From Symbiodinium natans (lineage: Eukaryota; Sar; Dinophyceae; Suessiales; Symbiodiniaceae): DNA of 64,000 bases. This document shows, piece by piece, positions 11,033 to 22,700 of this stretch. The notes below the pieces were generated by a model. The model ran no database searches, was not told the origin of the DNA, and saw nothing but the letters and a program-made list of their open reading frames with translations. The DNA is taken from positions 137,501 to 201,500 of the forward strand of contig CAJNDS010002545.1 of assembly GCA_905221605.1 (NCBI GenBank), read 5' to 3'. The position numbers and the translations under genes were made by a program. Each line of letters opens with the position of its first letter. The stretch's first letter is position 1.

Positions 11033-14000
11033 TCACGGTCCCTTCTTCGCAAGCCTCGCCTGCTCGCCTGGCGGACGCAGAGGCAGTGCTGCGGCGACGG
11101 TGGCAGAGGCCTCAGCTACATCGAGGTGCCCCTGCCTCAGACATGTTGGAATCTGCTTGTATACATATATTCTTTCAAACAGGCTAGAAACACAGTACAT
11201 GTACACAGTGTGTATATGTATGTATATATATATATGCTACAACAGTATAGATGCCCACTTTTTCAGGTCCGAACATGAGGGTCCTACTTGATTCGATTGC
11301 GAGGTTTTGGGGATGCCTACATGCTAATTGGACAGGGACATAACCTCAGGCTCCTGCAGGCTTAAGAGGTCCAGACGTGTGTATATATGGTTCAGCGTCG
11401 AGCGTCCTGGGCCCCCCCCCCCCCCCCATGGTATCCCCCCCCCCCCCCCAAGCCTACTCTACGGTCCCTAAACCCTAGACCCTAAACCCTAAACCCTAAA
11501 CCCCTAAACCCTAAACCCTAAACCCTAAAACCTAAACCCTAAACCCTAACCCTAAACCCTAAACCTTAAGTCTTAAACCTTAAACCCTAAACCCTAAAAC
11601 CTTGAACCCTAAACCCTAACCCTAAAACCAACCCCCAACCACACCACAGGGGGGGGGGGGGGATCATCTTAGTACCCCATCCGCGGGGAAAACCCTAAAC
11701 CCTAAACCCTAAACCCTAAACCCTAAAACCCTAAACCGTAAACCCTAAACCCTAAACCCTAAAACCCTAAAACCCTAAAACCCTAAAACCCTAAACCCTA
11801 AACCCTAAACCCTAAAACCCTAAAACCAACCCCCAACCACACCACAGGGGGGGGGGGGGGGGGTACCATTGGGGGGGGGGGGGGGTAGGGGGGAGGGGGG
11901 GGGGGGCCCGCCGGGGCTGAATCATATATACTGTATGCATGCTTTCAAACAGTAACCTACCACAGAATAAGCAAAGTGCATTTATATAAATATATATATA
12001 TATATACACATACATGTATGTATGTGTATATACATATATATATATATAGTGCATGCACATATATCGTCAGTTCGCAAAACTATGGTCCCTTTGTGGGTGC
12101 CCCAAAGGATCCCAAAGGTTATAGGGGCCGCCTTAGATCGTAACCCCCAGAAGGGGCCTTATAACTCAGGGAAGTGACCCCTAAACCCTAAACCCTAAAC
12201 CCTAAACCCTAAACCCTAAACCCTAAACCCTAAACCCTAAACCCTAAACCCTAAACCCTAAACCCTAAACTCTAAACCCTAAACCCTAAACTCTAAACCC
12301 TAAACCCTAAACCCTAAACCCTTGTAAATACTTCTTTCGGCTCAAGGCCACTTGGTGCCCCACCGCCTGCCGCATCGTCCAAGGGATGGCATCGAGTGCA
12401 GCGCAGAGGTTTTCCAAGGGCTGCTCCTGAGCTGATCTCTTCTCAAAAGGGGTTCGGGGCTTCAGGGTTTAGGGTTTAGGGTTTTGGGGTTTAGGGCTTA
12501 GGGCTTAGGGTTTAGGGTTTAGGGCTTAGGGTTTAGGGAAAGTGGGCTTCAGGATAGAGAATTTAGGGTTTAGGGGTAGTGTGTTTAAGGGGTCTGGATG
12601 TTAGGGCAAAGCTGAGAAGATGCCACAGGGTAGAGCGTCTAGGATTTAGGGTTTTGGACTAGGGTTTCAGGTTTAGGGTTTAGGGTTTGGGGTTTAGGGT
12701 TTCAGGTTTAGGGTTTAGGGTGAGCCCTCTCATATGGAGGGGATTGATCTTAATGTTGGGCTCTGCATAAAGATGTGAAGGCAGCGTCGGCGCGGCGTGT
12801 TGCGAGTGCGGGCACGCTAGAAGCTGGCCCCACAAAGTGCAGCCAACTATGCGATAGGATTTCTAGCCCTTGCTAGGGAATTCGGTCATGAGGTACCCTA
12901 CACTATGATCCCTTGAGGGGCTGCAAGCTTGAACCCTAGAAAACCTAAACCCTAAATCCTAAACCCTAAACCCTAAACCCCAAACCCCAAACCCTAAACC
13001 CTATCTTCCCTCGGATTGTGCAGCCCGAACACCCAGCGCCCCGGGTGGCGACAGCTTCGGAGGACCAACTCCTGGGCAAGGGCGAGCTCTTCCAGGGTTT
13101 AGGGTTCAAGGGTTGAGGGTTTGGGGTTTGGGGAAAACATTCCTCAATTCTGACCCTCTTAAACCCAATAAGGGACAATGCATATCGAGAAAAGAGACAA
13201 TAGCTCTGCAACACGAACCATAACAAACAGCAATCCTACAACCCTAAGGACCCCCCCAAACCCTAAACTCTAAACCCTAAACCCTAAGAACCCCCCAGTC
13301 CTAATCCATCATGGTTCGCGCGACGGCTCTTAAGGAGAACCTTTTTAAGTATTCCTCGGGTTTGTACGTAAACAAGAATAAGCAGCAATTCCTAAGGGGG
13401 TTTATAGGGCAGAGATAGTCGGGTAGCTGCTGCATCCTTGGGTAGCAGAGTCGTCGATCTCATGTCGAGCCTGTTCTGCACCTAATGTAGGAGCTAGGTA
13501 CTGCGGGAAAGAAAATCTAGGCTCATGTATTACATTCTGGCTCTTGCTCCTCGCCTACCCTCGAGAGGTTTAGGGTTGAAGTAGGGTTTAGGGTACCCTA
13601 AACCCTAAACCCTAAACCCTAAACCCTAAACCCTAAACCCTAAACCCTAAACCCTAAACCCTAAACTTCTCAGGCCAAGCATAGGCCACCCGGCCGCCAG
13701 GTCGCGGCGGCGAAGCACACTCAGGCCTGAGGGTTATAGGGCTCTTGGTTGGGCTTTATAGGTTTGCTTTGTGCTGCATTTAAAGGTTTGTTTTGTGTTG
13801 CATTTATGGGGGTTTATAGGGGTGGTTTAACGGGAGTTAGAGTGTTGCATTTATAGGGTTGAGGGGGATTGGGGTCTTTGTTGGGCTTTATAGGTTTTGG
13901 AGCGTTGTGTGTTTTAGGGTTTGTGGGGGTTTATAGATCTTCTTAAACGGTTTTATCTTTATAGGTTTTATAGTGTTGTCTTTCTAGGGTTTACAGGAAC

Positions 14001-17000
14001 TTGTAGGGTCTTTACAAGGCTTTATAGGGTCTATAGTGTTGTATTTAGAGGGTTTAGAGGGGCTTCGGTACCCGAAACCCTAAACCCTAACCCTAAACCC
14101 TAAACCCTAAACCCTAAACCCTAAACCCTAAACCCTAAACCCTAAACCCTATGTTCATCCAGGCTTTAAATGTGGTTTAGGTAGATAAGGCTACTAGGAG
14201 CTTCGGAGAAGGTGCTCAGGGCAAACCCTAAACCCTAAACCCTAAACCCTAAACCCTAAACCCTAAACCCTAAACCCTAAACCCTAAACCCTAAACCCTA
14301 AACCCTAAACCCTAAACCCTAAACCCTGAGGACTGGACCCGCCGACCAGTTGAAGCTCCTTCTTGAGGATTGCGTGGGGCTTCGGGTTCTGAGGGTTCTT
14401 GGGGATCTTAGGGATCTTGGGGTTCTTACAGTTCTTAAGGGCTCTTTGGGGTTGTTTGGGTTCTTACGGTTTAGGGCCTGAAAGCCCCAAATCCGAAACG
14501 AACCCCTAAACCCCAAACCTTGCCAGAAGCGGTTGGACCACATAACCCTCAATAACTATCAAACCCCAATGTGACCCCATAATCATATGCGACATCGCAC
14601 ACGTTTCATTGGACGCCCAGCTTCTGTAGCATTGGTCCGAATAGCTGACTTTCTCTTATGCTCATTCTCCCAGAATGGTCGGTCTTTCGTTTCTGCCAAA
14701 ACCGTTACTCGGCGCAGCAAATCGAAGAAACGCGATTCCAAGAAACGCGCAAAGGGCACCATCAACATGTCGAAGCACTTGGTTGTTTCCACGCCCGTAG
14801 CCCAACAGGTTTCATGAGGACATCGGTTTCTTAGCTTGCTTCTCCATGGGGGCGACGAAACATTTTCGTTTGTAAATCCTGCAGGTTTTGCTTAAGAAAC
14901 GTGATACGGTCTATAGTAGTGCGCAGAACCTAAGAAATGTGCGCAGAGAGAATTTTAGGTTGAAGTCCCTCTAAAACCTAAACTCAACAATTACACCCTA
15001 TGAAGAATACACCCTCAACCCCACCCCAAACCCCAAATACAAACTCCAAACTTAAAAACCCCAATTAAACCCTATGCAGCCCCAAAGCCCTAAAACCCTA
15101 AGCCCTCCGCGCCCAGCTCTCCTTGAGCCCAGCGAAGCCAGTGCCGCGCCGGCACAGCGCCGCCGCCGGAGCTGGGCCGGGCAGGCGTCGCAGGTGGCGC
15201 CACTGGGAATTCGAGCTGAGAATGGGCTAGGGTTGTTTATTGGTTGCTTAGGGTTTAGGGTGCACAGGGTTTAGGGTTTAGGGTTTAGGGTTTAGGGTTT
15301 AGGGTGCAGGGGGTGTAGAGGTTGTTTAGGGGTTTGGGGGGATGTTAGGTGGGGGGGGCGTTAGTCGCCCCGAAGAGCGGCTTGTGAATGAAAAAGTTCG
15401 GTGGAAAAAGGCGCACGAGTGGTCATTCGCGCGGAGGTGCACACAAAAACCATCATTTCGTGCCGTGGTATCTCCTCCAAAAACCCTCCAACAGCTCCTA
15501 AAACCCTACACCCTAAACCCTAAACCCTAAACCCTAAACCCTAAAGCCCTCCAAAATCCCACGCCCTATACACGCTCCGAAGCCCCGCAAACCTCCAGCC
15601 CCAGTTGCCTCGCTGCTCCACGCCGTGGCGGACCGCGGAGTAGGGAAGACAGCTCGCCTTAGGGGTTAGGGTTTTTTGGGTTTTGAGGGGTTAGGGTTTA
15701 GGGTTTAGGGTTTAGGGTTTAGGGTTTTTTGGGTTTTGAGGGGTTAGGGTTTAGGGTTCAGGGAGAAGGTTTGGGGTTGAGGGTTGAGGGATTTAAGGAT
15801 TTAGGGTTTTAGGGTTTTAGGGTTTTAGGGTTTAGTTTCTTAACTGGCTTCAAGTTTCTAGGATGGCCCTGGAAAAACTCTCTGAAAAAAACATTCCCAA
15901 ATATGATCCTCTTAAACCCAAAAATATGCAATTTCCCAAGAACGCACCCAGGTCTGGAGGTGAGGTTCAGGGTGTCAGGTTGGAGGTTTGGATGGCTGGG
16001 ACGGCTTGGACAGTTCCAGGCCTTGGTCGTCGTAATTCCCCACTAGGTCTTGCGAACTTTTCTGCACAGACCTTGACGAATGCTTCTGATAGTATAGGGG
16101 CCCACCTAATCCGATTGCTACTTTGGGTACCTTGCTTCCTAAGTATCTTAGGGATTCTAATGGGGATGTTGCTCATCATCTGGGCTACATGCGCTAATAT
16201 AGGGGCCTGAATAGAAAGGGAGCATAATGGAATACTATGAGTAGTTACTCCGGCCCCTAAAGTACCCCGGAACGCCCAGGCAGACAGGCAGCTGTCCAGT
16301 GAGGTGAGATTCTCGCGGAGCTGCCAATCCATCCCCACATGGGTAGTTCTTCGAGCTGCATACCCAGACCCCTGGGGTGGATCCAAGAAGTAGATCCCCT
16401 TACGGGTGCCTAAGAGTGACCCACTAGTAGTGTAGAGTTTTCTTTGGGGGCTCCACTTGCTGGATCCAATGGACTGGGTAGGGTTTATATAGGGCTTGGG
16501 GGTGAAAAAAGGTTTTATGAGTGGAAGGGGTGTAGGGATTCCCGTCCAACAGCGAATCTCACAAATATCAGAGCCTGGCGACCGCCAGATGTGGTCAGAG
16601 CCCCCCTAAACCCTAAACCCCAGACCCTAGACCCTAAACCCTATAAACCCTAAACTCTAAACCCCATCTGTTGTAGGCGTGTTCTTTGTTTTCGGCTGGA
16701 CCTGTTGTGATTCTTGGAACTCTAGAGGACAAGCCGCGAGGCATGGACAGCACACAGCCAGTAGATTCATGCCAGCTCTTTCCAAGGGCCTTCTTTTCCA
16801 CTCGACCCTAAACCCTAAACCCTAAACCCTATACCCTAAACCCTAAACCCTAAACCCTAGACCCTAGACCCTAGACCCTAAACCCTAAATCCTAAACCCT
16901 AAACCCTAAACCCTAAACCCTAAACTTAACCCCGAAAGATCCCAAAAGAGCCCCCCCTTCCCCCTCCTAACCCGGATCGCAGGAAGCCCCGCAGGGGGTG

Positions 17001-18075
17001 GGCATCCTTTTCTTTTTTGGCTGCGCGACGAGGTGCCAGGATTTCCCGACAGGAGGGAGCACAAGGGTTACCCTACAAACCCCTCTGAAAACCCTATAAA
17101 CACCCAATAAACAACCCCACTCCCAAAAAAAAATCAAACACCCCGTATAAACTCATAAAAGCAACCCTACAAACCCTAGTGGCCGCTGCGTTGCGGGTTC
17201 CTCAGGAGACTTCGGCGGGGCTTCGACGCTCAGATGGAGTTGCATTCTGTAGTTGAGAGCATTGGATTGGGGCTCAAGTAGTCAGGGTTTCGGGCTTAGG
17301 GCTTAGGAGAATCTTAGGAGGGTTTACAGGGGGTTGAGGGATTAGGTGAGCTTCATTCTTCACGATTGGATACGATCAGGCACTTCGGGGTTGAGCTGCC
17401 CTTGGATCGTCTTCCAGGGACCCCAGCGTCCAGCCACCACTCCCTCCAGTCGTCCACGGCAGCTTTCGGCGGCCTTGTTTCTGCGCAAGGGGGCTGCGGT
17501 GGCGCAGTTTTTGCGCACTGCCGGCCCCAATTCGGTCGATCGGCACGCCGCCCCTAGTTCTGCGAAGCAAACGGAGCAAGCGGTTCCTAAACTTCGCTGA
17601 GCTGCTTCCCAAGAGTTCTTGGACACCCCCGGCCAGAAGTTCTGCCCCCCAAAGCAAAAAAGTTCTCAACAGCTACAGCGAACTTTATCTACATGGCTAC
17701 ACCCCTGAGTCCTTGACATCAAACGCCTTAAGCCCTCAACCATCCCAGAAAAAGCACCCTAGCACGGTAGGCACGGCACATACCCAACCTATAGTAAACC
17801 CTAAACCCTAAACCCTAAACCCTTAACCCTAAACCCTAAACCCTAAACCCTAAACCCTAAACCCTAAACCCCAAACCCTAAACCCTAAACCCTAAACCCA
17901 GTCCTTTGGCTGCGGATTGGGAAGGTTTCGATTTGCAGGGTTTTGAGGGTGTCAACATCAGCTTGTGCCCCAAACCTCATAAACCCCAACAGCGGCGTGC
18001 CGATTCGATGCAGCTTAAAAAGGAAGATGCATCGATCCAGCAAGGCCATTAAAACAAGGAGTAGCTCTTGGGGGT
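11033..18075 (-). CDS. Unrecognised split gene (exon-like islands)
   Basis: Successive repeat-free islands hold minus-strand open stretches: 18000-18075 (LDRCIFLFKLHRIGTPLLGF), 17905-17980 (ADVDTLKTLQIETF), 17370-17626 (about 85 codons including ELGPAVRKNCATAAPLRR), 17195-17260 (MQLHLSVEAPPKSPEEPATQ), 16955-17065 (SCREILAPRRAAKKEKDAHP), 16665-16803 (about 46 codons, from VEKKALGKSWHESTGCVL to PAENKEHAYNRW), 15595-15660 (ASCLPYSAVRHGVEQRGNW), 14335-14390 (PHAILKKELQLVGG), 13675-13735, 13015-13095 (ALAQELVLRSCRHPGRWVFG), 12335-12450 (LENLCAALDAIPWTMRQAVG) and 11035-11125, which ends LRPPGEQARLAKKGP with a TGA at 11035-11033. I recognise no family. Exon phases were not closed, and more than one gene may be present. 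Confidence 0.4.
11382..11930. mobile_element. Approx. 550-bp element carrying telomere-type repeats, copy 1
   Basis: Bounded by TATATATGGTTCAGCGTCGA on the left and GGGGCTGAATCATATATA on the right, imperfect inverted ends that run into long C and G tracts. The interior holds blocks of CCCTAAA and its variants plus two copies of a unit reading AACCCCCAACCACACCACAG followed by a G-run. The same element recurs at 18919-19462. Confidence 0.8.
12179..12323. repeat. Telomere-type repeat block, CCCTAAA orientation
   Basis: About 20 copies with two CTCTAAA variants, adjacent to an exon-like island at 12335. Confidence 0.95.
13595..13667. repeat. Telomere-type repeat block, CCCTAAA orientation
   Basis: About ten copies, preceded by a short TTTAGGG stretch at 13568-13594 that meets it head to head. 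Confidence 0.93.
14076..14327. repeat. Two telomere-type blocks, CCCTAAA orientation
   Basis: Blocks at 14076-14150 and 14224-14327, separated by about 70 bp of unique sequence. Confidence 0.94.
14584..14820. other. Repeat-free island with ORFs on both strands
   Basis: Open on plus (76 codons, 14587-14817, basic, with RRSKSKKRDSKKRAKG) and on minus (69 codons, 14583-14792, with MLMVPFARFLESRFFDLLRR). The minus reading agrees with the direction of the other genes but ends without a recognisable splice context. No family is recognised. Confidence 0.25.
16195..16260. mobile_element. Small TIR element, family 3, short copy 2
   Basis: Begins AATATAGGGGCCTGAATA and ends GTTACTCCGGCCCCTAAAG. It is internally shorter than the other copies and lacks the T-run and G-run. 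Confidence 0.65.
16803..16926. repeat. Telomere-type repeat block, CCCTAAA orientation
   Basis: About 17 copies with CCCTAGA variants. It begins immediately at the edge of the exon-like island 16665-16803. Confidence 0.94.
17793..17900. repeat. Telomere-type repeat block, CCCTAAA orientation
   Basis: About 15 copies, one reading CCCTTAA. Confidence 0.94.
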
Positions 18076-18316
18076 TTTAGGTTTCATCGGGCTTAGGGTT
18101 TAGGGTTCTTGCCTTAGATTCATATCGGGCTTCGGGGCTTTGTCTCCGTCATTTGGAGGTAATTGGCTCTCTGGGAACGCATAGCACCTTCAACATCCTC
18201 CCATCAGGGAGTTCACGCTGGGCCCTAAACGGTCACATGCTGTCCCGGCCCATTGGCGGCCCTGGCAACGAGGCTCTTCGAAGAAGAGTCCAGCACCCCT
18301 CAGTTACCTCCCCTGA

Positions 18317-18327
18317 TGACGACGACG

Positions 18328-18361
<34 letters not shown>

Positions 18362-18450
18362 TATATATATATATGTAAAAAAATGTATATATATATATAT
18401 ACATTGTATACGTGTAAATAAATAAATATATATATATAGATATATAATAG
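18317..18450. repeat. Compound microsatellite (GAC, AG, AT)
   Basis: (GAC)n, then (AG)n, then (AT)n with an ATATAC interruption, in tandem. Confidence 0.95.
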
Positions 18451-18516
18451 GTATGCAGAGACAGAAACCCCATGACGATCATGTAAGGCATTTTCCTCGA
18501 ATGAAGGGATACCAGG

Positions 18517-18605
18517 CTAAAATTCCTTTGCAATGTTGTCGCGGCCTGGATCCAAGCCCAGGGCCATTTTGATGCGGCTCATCTCCGCGGCGGAGTGCAT
18601 GTGAA
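18517..18605 (-). CDS. Candidate 3' terminal exon of the channel gene
   Basis: A minus-strand open stretch reads MHSAAEMSRIKMALG and then GLDPGRDNIAKEF before a TAG stop near 18519-18517. It lies where the last channel exon would be expected, but the phase left by the exon at 19755-19704 does not lead directly into it. Either one more exon intervenes or this belongs elsewhere. Confidence 0.3.
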
Positions 18606-18918
18606 ACCTGGGAGTTTGGGGGTTTAATTCGGGGTTTAGGGGTTTAGGGGGGGGGGGGTTTTGGGGTATAGGGCTTAGGGTTTAGGGTTTAGGGCTGAGG
18701 GTTTAGGAGTTCGGGTTTAGGGCTTAGGGGGTCAAGACAACCAGAGGTCCGCGAAGACGAACGGTGGTTTATTGTTGGCGCTGGCTTGTGGATCTTGTGC
18801 TATCACAGGGGACCCTACACCCTAAACCCCAAACCCTTAACCCGACACCCTGAACCCTCAAGAACGACATGAGACGCGCGTATGACGTGGTGCCCACAGA
18901 ACACGCACCGAATGTACA

Positions 18919-19389
18919 TATATATGGTTCAGCGTCGAGCGTCCTGGGCCCCCCCCCCCCCCATGGTATCCCCCCCCCCCCCAAGCCTACTCTACGGTCC
19001 CTAAACCCTAAACCCTAAACCCTAAACCCTAAACCCCTAAACCGTAAACCCTAAACCCTAAACCCTAAACCCTAAAACCTAAACCCTAACCCTAAACCCT
19101 AAACCTTAAGTCTTAAACCTTAAACCCTAAACCCTAAAACCCTGAACCCTAAACCCTAACCCTAAAACCAACCCCCAACCACACCACAGGGGGGGGGGGA
19201 TCATCTTAGTACCCCATCCGCGGGGAAAACCCTAAACCCTAAACCCTAAACCCTAAACCCTAAACCGTAAACCCTAAACCCTAAACCCTAAAACCCTAAA
19301 ACCCTAAAACCCTAAACCCTAAACCCTAAACCCTAAACCCTAAAACCCTAAAACCAACCCCCAACCACACCACAGGGGGGGGGGGGGGT

Positions 19390-19420
<31 letters not shown>

Positions 19421-19462
19421 TAGGGGGGAGGGGGGGGGGGCCCGCCGGGGCTGAATCATATA
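18919..19462. mobile_element. Approx. 550-bp element carrying telomere-type repeats, copy 2
   Basis: Nearly identical in order and sequence to 11382-11930, including the non-repeat landmarks CCATGGTATCCCCC, AAGCCTACTCTACGG and GATCATCTTAGTACCCC. Differences are mainly homopolymer and heptamer copy number, so the duplication is recent. Both copies are inserted in a TATA-rich site. Confidence 0.8.
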
Positions 19463-19703
19463 TATATATATATATATGTATACCATAGGGATTCTGCACA
19501 CTTGTTGGGGTACCATTTCAACATGATCATTTTTTGTTCTTTTTGGGTTTAAGTAAATGATTTTCAACAATGACCCAGGATTTGGGCTTGGGTACTAAGG
19601 CTTATAGTGGGGAGTCGGATGATGGGACTACTTCATATAAGATATAAGGTGCTAGGGGGGGCGGGGGTGAATAGGAGGCTGAGGGGATTCCACACTGACA
19701 CAC

Positions 19704-22700
19704 CTGTGACGCTCTGCTCCATCTGAAGCTCTGGCCGCAGCAAGAAAGCAAACTCCTATGACGCACCCATGCAACGCAGCCCTCTAACCCCTAAACCCTA
19801 AACCCTAAACCCTAGGCTCTAAACCCTCCTTTCCGACGGGCGGCCGCTTGACTTCGTGGTACAACATTAACAGGTCGGAGGCTTTCGGCATGCCATTGAG
19901 CCTGAAACAGGAAGGATTTGCCAGGATCCCACAGCTGGGGATAGGGGATTCTCTCTAAATTCTGGGCTCTCTTTGGGTACAAAGTATGATGGCTCCGTAG
20001 TAGAAGAGGATCTCCAGTATACGGACCATCATGTTTCAGAGAATCCTCCAGATGACCCGAAACCCTAAACCCCTAAACCCCCAAACTCCTAAACTCCCGA
20101 ACCCCTAAACCCCCTGAACCCTAAACCCCTAAACCCCCAAACCCTAAACCCCCAAACCCTAAACTCAGAAACCCCGAAAACCAAAACCCTCTATCCCCAA
20201 AACCCTAAATCCAGTCACCACCGCACTCCCAATCCTCACCGCGATCTCCAAAAAGTCCTCGAAGCCGATGTGGCCGTCATCTTTCATGTCCAAGACCTCC
20301 GCCAAAAAATGAACAAAACAAAAACAGGTTTAGGGTTTAGGGTTTAGGGGTTTAGAGGTTTAGGGGTTTAGGGGTTTAGGGGTTTAGGGGTTTAGGTGTT
20401 CAGGGGTTCAGGGGTTCAGGGGTTTAGGGGTTTAGGGGTTTAGGGGGTTAGGGGTTTAGGGGTTAGGGTCCAAAAGCTAGAAACCCCAAATAGTACCCTT
20501 TTCTACTCTTGGGCTCACTTTCGGGAACCCTTAAGGGGATCTCTCTTTTTGTATATTTTGGATCCTCCCTCAGGGTCTGAGAGAAGATGTGCCAGAAAAG
20601 AGAGAGAGCGATGCCTAAGGAGTCGCAAGTCGGGTGGAAACATAGTTTCCTCCCTCTACTACTCAGCTTCTCGGAAACAATCTAGACCTAACCTTCGATC
20701 GTTTGGAAGGTCGGCAGCCTGAACCTTGAATCCTAAACCCGAAAACCCGAAACCCGAAACCCGAAACCCCAAACCCCTAAGCCCTAAGCCCTAAGCCCTA
20801 AGCCCTGAGCCCTAAGCCCTAAGCCCTAAGCCCTAAGCCCTAAGCCCTAAACCCTAAACCTCTCAGATTCTTGGAGCCTGGGTTGCCCCAGCTAACAGCT
20901 TGAACGCTCGTCTGGCTGCATTCATAGGGTTTAGGGTTCGGGGTGTGGGGGTTTGGGGGTTTGGGGGCTTGGGGGCTTGGGGGTTTACGGCTTAGGGTTC
21001 TGACGGTACTGCGACGCCATACACAGTGCAAGCGATGAGGACTACTCGGCGTACTGCCTCGTGCATACCGGGCTTTGCGCACTTGCCTCAAGTCTCCTTT
21101 GCAAACCTACGAATGGGCCAATCCTACACCCCAAAGCCTAAACCCCAAACCCAAAACAGATTAAACCCTAAACCCTAAACCCTAAACCCCAAACCCAAAA
21201 CAGATTCTTCCCTAATTTGAGTACACCTGGACTGACGGTGGGACCCACCTCGATGAGGTGCTGTGCTTCCTCTGGGTGCACCTGGACTGACTGCCCTCTG
21301 AGAGCTAAAAGGGTTTAGGGTTTAGGGTTTAGGGTTTAGGGTTTAGGGTTTAGGGTTTAGGGTTTAGGGTTCAATTGTGGTTGTATAGTCGACTCAGTGT
21401 AATAAACAAAGTAAAGATTATACCCCTGTCAGCCCTAAACCCCAAATTTTGAGGAATGTAATATTCCCATGGGTCCTTTTCTAGCGGGGGGCGGGGGGGA
21501 ATTCCATGTGAGGGAGAAACTTGCGGATTGCTATTGGTGCACTTTAGGGTTTAGGGTTTAGGGTTTAGGGTTTAGGGCTTAGGGCTTAGGGCTTAGGGTC
21601 AAACAAGCTCTCATACTTGGAGTATGGCAACTACTATCGCAAGCGTAATGTGGGCTCCCTAGCAAACCCTAAACCCTAAACCCTGAACCCTGAACCCTGA
21701 ACCCTGAACCCTGAACCCTAAACCCTAAACCCTAAACCCTACACCCTGAACCCTGACCCCTAACCCTAAACCCTAAACCCTACAGGCCCTTAAAACCCCA
21801 AACCCTTGCGCCAAGCCGCGTCGACCGACTCAAAAAACTCGAGGACGGCCTTCGTTGAGGTGTGCTCACGGATCTCCTGCCGTTTAGGGTTTGGGCTTTA
21901 GGGTTTAGGGTTTCGGGTTTAGGGTTTAGGGTCTAGCTCCACTATGCTTTTAAAAAGGATATGTTCCTTGAGAGTTGCAGGCTTCGGGAACAGTCCTTGG
22001 ATAATTTGGGGATCCCTGGCATCTAAACCAAGATAGCGGAGTCTTACTGACTTTGGTGAGAATAGAGAGTTCGGTACACAAAACAGACCACATTTGAGGG
22101 CTCATGCAAGCCTTCAGTCTGTGGCACTTCTTGCGGTCACCTTTCTTCCACCGATGTTTTTGGGATTTAGGGTCTACAACAAAAGGTGGGCCCAAAAGTG
22201 GAAACGAGCTACTCCCCAGCACTGCCATAGAGGTAGCTGAGGGGAAAAACGGGCGCTAGGAGCTTTATAAACCGGGCCGACATACCCTGAGCCTACTTGA
22301 AGGTTCATGGGTACGCATAGGTAGGGTTAAAGGCACCCTTTAAATCGGGTTCTAACCCTAAGCCCCCATGAACCTGCAAGTGGCCCCACTACACAAGAGT
22401 GCGAGCCCTAATCAAAGTCGCAATCGCAAGAGAAGGGGTAGTCTTTTTTCTGAGAATGTTTTCGGCCAAGCACTGGCCTCTTCGTCGTCATGGTAGTCAT
22501 ACGACGTTCTCATCCCCCCCAAAAAAACACCTAGACCCTAAACCCTAAACCCTAAACCCTAAACCCCAAAACCCCAAAACCCCAAAACCCCTAAACCCCT
22601 AAACCCCTAAACCCCTACACTCCAAACACTTGCGACTGCAGGTGGGTGGTGCCGGAGCCTCTACCGAGATGGATCCGGAGCCATCGGCATCGAGCTCCTC

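Noticed and set aside
12332..12346. CTTCTTTCGGCTCAAG, similar to the end of the dinoflagellate spliced leader
   Set aside because: Only about 11 bases match with one mismatch, and it lies antisense to a plausible exon, so chance is likely.
21970..22075. Minus-strand stretch reading RLRYLGLDARDPQIIQG, resembling the region after an EF-hand
   Set aside because: The EF-hand exon 22697-22659 joins in frame to 21876-21820, which completes the loop with the required Glu, so this stretch is skipped as intronic.
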